DNA of 64,000 bases, taken from Tranzscheliella williamsii. Lineage: Eukaryota > Basidiomycota > Ustilaginomycetes > Ustilaginales > Ustilaginaceae. Both the position numbers and the translations under genes were made by a program. Under the pieces are notes generated by a model, which saw only the letters and a program-made list of their open reading frames with translations, did not search any database and had not been told where the DNA came from. How positions within the stretch are numbered: position 1 is the stretch's first letter; each line of letters begins with the position of its first letter. The DNA lies in contig JALBYF010000004.1 of the NCBI GenBank assembly GCA_023212725.1, positions 350,704 to 414,703 of the forward strand. Reading direction: 5' to 3'. Below, in pieces: positions 60,237-64,000 of this stretch.

Positions 60237-61968
60237 ATGGCGATTCAACGTTTTTACTACCTCGGCGAAGAGGCCTCCACGTCGAAGGAGGTCCAAGTAC
60301 ACAATACAGACACGTACAAGAAGTTGCAAATGGAGGTGGCGAAGGCGCTCAACCTTACCACCTACAAGTCTGCCAGCTTCGCCTCTTCCAAAGGGCAGAC
60401 CCTAGAGGCCGTCGACGCCATTATTGACTCGCTTGAGCCAGTGGCCGTCGCCGTTGATGGCAATTCGATCCGCAGACCGCAGGGGCCGCCCCCACTGCCG
60501 GTCCTGGGCAACTACTATGAGATATTTCCTGATCACCTCCGCAATCATGGTCGCCTCTTCCGCAAGTACGGTGACGTGATCAAGACTGAAGTGCTCGGCA
60601 AGACCGTTTACCTCACTAACAGTCCGCAGGTTTCCGAGCAGATCCTCATTGAGAGCCCATACTTCTCTAAGGAGATCAACTCTAGCCATCCGCTTTACGG
60701 TATTCGCAACAACGATGCCGTTTTCCTCGGTGACACTAACCAGAATTGGGTCGTAGCCCACAAGTATGCCAGCGCCGCCATGGTAAGTTTTGAACACTTT
60801 CCAGAAGCCAACCATCATGCAAAAACGACGAAGATTGCTGACAACCTCTGTCCCTCGCCCTTGTAAATAGACCGGAAAGGCGATCCCACACTATGCAAAA
60901 ATGACCCACGAGGAGCTGCTCAAGGTCTTTAACGTACTGGACACCCTAGACGACAGAAACGAGTCTTTCAATGCTTACTCGTTGACGCTCAAGATCGCCT
61001 CCCAAGTCATCGGCAAGTTCACCCTGCTGCGCGACCTTCACCATCTCGATAGCCCCGAGTCTCCCTTGGATGAACTGGTAACAAACGTTGTGGCAACCCT
61101 TGGTTACAACAAGCAGGTCACGTCCCGAGGCGAGTGGTATGGCAAGTTGCCCTTTGGGCCGGGAAAACATCTCCGAGAGGGTACCGACAGGTTTCAAAGC
61201 TTACTCGAGGGGCAGCTTCAGACCATCAAAGACGCACACGAGAAGAATCCCCGTCCGGATCTCGATCTCGAGAACGCTGCTCTAGATGCCGACTGCCTCG
61301 CCGACTTTTTCCTTCGCGCTGCCGATGAAAATGGAGACAAGATGCCTCATGATCTTCTGCTCTCGAACCTCTCGGTGCTGATTGGTGCTGGTTTTACAAC
61401 CACATCCTCAGCAATGGCCTGGCTCCTTTATGCCCTCGCTGAGTATCCCGGCTGCCAGGAAAAAGTCCTCCAGGAGCTCGTTGATAACGACATTACGAAA
61501 GAGACGGACTTCACCCCTGCTGTGTTTGAAAAGCTGACCTATACCGAGCAATTTCTAAAGGAGACACTCCGAATGCACGGCCCTAGCTTTGCCCCCGGCC
61601 GCACCGCCCAAGTTGACAAGGCAGTTCTACCCGGCGGCTACGTGATCAACAAAGGTGAAGTCGTTATCTCGGCCCTCTACTCGATTCACTACCATCCCAA
61701 AATTTGGAACGACCCAGAACGCTTCATGCCAGAGAGATGGACACCCGAGCTAAAACTGTCTAGATACGAGTATATGCCCTTCGCCGCCGGCGGTCGATCT
61801 TGCATTGGATTCGCTTTCGCGCTGCAAGAGTTGCGCATGTTTTTGGCCACCATTGTCAGATACTACGACATCACCAGGATCGGCGATGAACCTATTGAAT
61901 ATGATCCCGAGTTCCAGCTCATCCGCCCCACCAATCTTTACATCAGAGCAAAGCGAAGACCGCAATAG
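60237..61968 (+). CDS. Cytochrome P450 with a non-membrane N-terminal extension
   Basis: Exons 60237-60782 and 60871-61968 join in phase 0 (GTAAGT donor, AATAG acceptor) to give 547 residues. The hallmarks are intact: RPQGPPPLPVLGN hinge at about 79-91, I-helix AGFTTTSS at about 355-362, ExxR as ETLR at 413-416, PERFMPERW, and the haem loop FAAGGRSCIG at 486-495 with Cys493. Oddly, no N-terminal membrane helix is present. Instead residues 1-78 (MAIQRFYYLGEEASTSKEVQ ... LTTYKSASFASSKG) look like a small alpha/beta, ubiquitin-like fold. The protein may therefore be soluble or docked to a partner. Likely redox partner by position: the divergent b5/reductase fusion. Substrate and CYP family not assigned; a fatty-acid-type substrate would fit the nearby HCDH-like gene, but this is inference. 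Confidence 0.9.
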
Positions 61969-63249
61969 GGGCGCATCGCTATTCTTCCCGTACAGAGTAC
62001 GCCTTTGGCAATGCCACTACCCCATTCACCGAGTGATCAAGCTAGCATCGCTCTTGAATATCAGTGTAGAGCGCCTGTTGCGTGTGTGCGACAAGAATTC
62101 TATAATTCTTACTCACAGGGTTCATCCTCGCAGCTACGGCCGGCTACTGTTCTCGTCAAGGTGGGTGACAACTTCATTTTAACTGACGATTCTTCTGCGG
62201 AAGGCAGAGATTGTGGGCCACGTTGTATACCCTTCAACGTATGTGGGTGAATCAGCGGGTGCGCTGGACAGTTAACATACTCCATATCCTTTGTACCTAC
62301 GATGCGCTGCAATCTCCCTACCCGCCTTTGCGACTAGAAAGTGTTGTCAGCCCTAGGTAGCTGCAAATATGCGAGGTGTCTTGACAATGTTGCGCACTCT
62401 CATTCTCGCACCCCTCCCATATCCTTTAGAGTGCCTTTTGCCTTTCTATGTACCACGACAATAGGAACGAAACCTATTGATAGTCTGTTTTAACCCGAAG
62501 GCAAAACATCTCCACGTTTGTACATACACATCCGCTTCACCTGTCAAAGTAATCTTTGTGACTGACCCAGCCACAACGGTAGGCCAAAGGTCTTGGCTGC
62601 TCCGCTTGCTCCGCAGATCTGCGAACCTGTCAGTAGAGGAGTCGCAAAGACCAACTATTGTGTGATCTCAGACAGGCATATGATGTCCCGAGCGGTTCTA
62701 GTCTGGTCAGAACAGTACCTCGGCTTGGAAGATAATCTTTAACGCTGTCACGCGGTAAAGCGTGGCCCAGCGAAAAGCTGTCCAAGTCGCGATTTGAACC
62801 ATTGACCTCTCAACGAGTTTGCGTTCATGTTCCCGATTCCACAATCCTCATGCGATCCGAGCTTCTGTCCTTTCGGCTGACTCCCTTTTGTCCTTCATGC
62901 ACAGACCATTTGTGTCAAAACCCTCATCACTCTCAGCGTGTATATTCTCGCTCCCCATCGTGATCCCCTCCTTCCTTCACCACCACTTTGATCACCTCTC
63001 TGTCATAGGACATGCTGAAGACCCCAGCACTGGAGCTTGAAGGGCAGGCTCATATGGATGGCAGAGTATCAAAACTGCAGAAACCACAAAGAGTGTTAGG
63101 AGTTGGATATCTAAATGAGTTAGCAAAATGTTGAGGGAGAGTGAGGCTAGAATACTCACTATCATGACTGTGAGCTTGCATTGAACTATGTTCAGGGTTC
63201 CAATTCTCCCGTCAACCCTGCATTTTTTGGAATTTTTTAAGGGTCCAAA
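61969..63249. other. Gene-free stretch between the P450 and the repeat array
   Basis: About 1.3 kb. A minus-strand GGTTCAAATCGCGAC near 62,795-62,810 resembles a tRNA T-arm but has no matching acceptor stem, so I do not call a tRNA. No coding sequence was recognised. Confidence 0.4.
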
Positions 63250-63507
63250 TAGAAAAGTACAGTGGCAATTATAAAAGCATAGCGGCCAATACAAAGGTAC
63301 AGGGGCCAATACAAAGGTACAGGGGCCGATACAAAGGTACAGGGGCCAATACAATAAGGAGCAGTAAATACAAAAGCACAGTGGCAACTACAAAAGTACA
63401 GTGGCAATTACAAAAGCACAGCAGCCAATACAAGAGCACAGCGGCAACTACAAAGATAAAGTGGCAAGTACCAGATTAGAGCAGAAAATACAAACAAGAG
63501 CGGCAAC
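63250..63507 (+). repeat. Array of thirteen tandem units of about 20 bp
   Basis: Diverged copies of TACAAAGGTACAGGGGCCAA follow head to tail. Three central units are almost identical and the flanking ones carry substitutions (for example TACAAAAGCACAGTGGCAAC). The array ends 66 bases before the ATG of the zinc-finger-like frame, so it may be the leader or promoter of a retroelement. Confidence 0.88.
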
Positions 63508-63573
63508 TATAAGATTGTATTTGCAGCAATGTGCTGTGGAATTTGGTCCAACATATCTCACTTCATCACTGTC

Positions 63574-64000
63574 ATGGCCACCCTGATCTGCCCACTCTGC
63601 CATTTTGGCTTTGCAGCAACCAATATACTTGATCACATCCGCCGTTGTCACAAAAATGTTGCTGTTCCACCTGATGTAGCTGCAGCTGTTGGGCTTGTTG
63701 CATGTCCATGTGGCCAGGTATGCAGGTCCATTGCAGCTGTCATAAAACACCAGAAGCTGAGCAAATGTGCTGGTGCAGAAACCACATCAACAGAACCAAC
63801 CATACCAACAGCATCAGGAGCATCACCACACACATCAAGATCATCATCCACGTCTGCAGCACCACTAGAACCACTAGAGCCGCCATATCCACAGCCAATC
63901 CTTCTGCCACCTGCCTCACCAACTTCGTATACCAGCCGACTGTCATTATGGGTCTGCTCAAAATACAACCTGGTGAGCGGCAGATACAAATTGACAGCGG
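63574..64000 (+). mobile_element. Open reading frame with zinc-finger-like motifs, probable 5' end of a non-LTR retrotransposon (partial)
   Basis: The frame from the ATG at 63574 is open to the window edge (142 residues seen). It opens with CPLCHFGFAATNILDHIRRC at residues 6-25 followed by His, a C2H2/C2HC-like finger. A second cluster, CPCGQVCRSIAAVIKHQKLS with a final Cys, lies at about 44-65. A Thr/Ser/Pro-rich linker follows (TEPTIPTASGASPHTSRSSS). Finger pairs of this sort near the N-terminus, before a Pro/Ser linker, are common in fungal LINE-type elements ahead of the endonuclease and reverse transcriptase. Codon use is less GC-biased than in the genes on the left. No reverse transcriptase is visible in the window, so the mobile-element call is inference from the fingers, linker and upstream tandem units. 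Confidence 0.5.

Noticed and set aside
62755..62825. tRNA-like T-arm on the minus strand (GGTTCAAATC)
   Set aside because: No complementary acceptor stem or D-arm is found at the right distance.

Overview
This window is nuclear DNA from a filamentous or dimorphic fungus. I infer a basidiomycete, most likely a smut (Ustilaginomycotina). The reasons are high GC with a strong G/C third-base preference in most genes, few and short GT-AG introns (about 80-120 nt), pyrimidine-rich promoters, and a 5S rRNA gene whose sequence fits the basidiomycete type. The organism assignment is inference; no database was searched. Intron boundaries were read by eye from splice sites, reading-frame phase and family conservation.

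Left part (1-33 kb) is a compact housekeeping block. In order it holds: mitochondrial ribosomal protein bL27m (cut by the window edge), TIM23, a large Zn2Cys6 transcription factor, the splicing factor RDS3/PHF5A, an ELMO/CED-12 protein, COQ4, ceramide glucosyltransferase, argininosuccinate lyase, a 1,740-residue Ser-rich protein of unknown function behind a 2.3 kb pyrimidine-rich upstream region, a SAM methyltransferase, an isochorismatase-type hydrolase, a multi-pass membrane protein, mitochondrial GatA (HER2), an FMN-dependent 2-hydroxyacid oxidase/dehydrogenase with five exons, and a membrane-anchored alpha/beta hydrolase. Several genes are mitochondrial (bL27m, TIM23, COQ4, HER2), but this looks like ordinary fungal gene order rather than an operon.

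Middle part (33-50 kb) is different: sparse genes, weaker codon bias and decayed genes. It begins with a two-exon small secreted six-cysteine protein (candidate effector). Next come a frame-broken bicupin relic of the oxalate decarboxylase type, an F-box/TPR protein, an unrecognised 400-residue protein, a relic of a cytochrome P450 that has lost its haem cysteine codon, a glyoxalase-fold relic, an HNH-nuclease-domain protein and a lone 5S rRNA gene with a T-run terminator.

Right part (50-62 kb) holds a four-exon multi-pass membrane protein and then a possible oxidative-metabolism group. The group has a 3-hydroxyacyl-CoA-dehydrogenase-like domain fused to a YWTD-type beta-propeller, a cytochrome b5/cytochrome b5 reductase fusion, and a divergently transcribed intact P450 whose usual membrane anchor is replaced by a short globular-looking N-terminal extension. 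The fused b5/reductase is an obvious candidate electron donor for the P450.

The right edge enters a repeat. Thirteen units of about 20 bp lie just upstream of an open reading frame that starts with paired zinc-finger-like motifs and runs off the window. It resembles the 5' end of a non-LTR retrotransposon.
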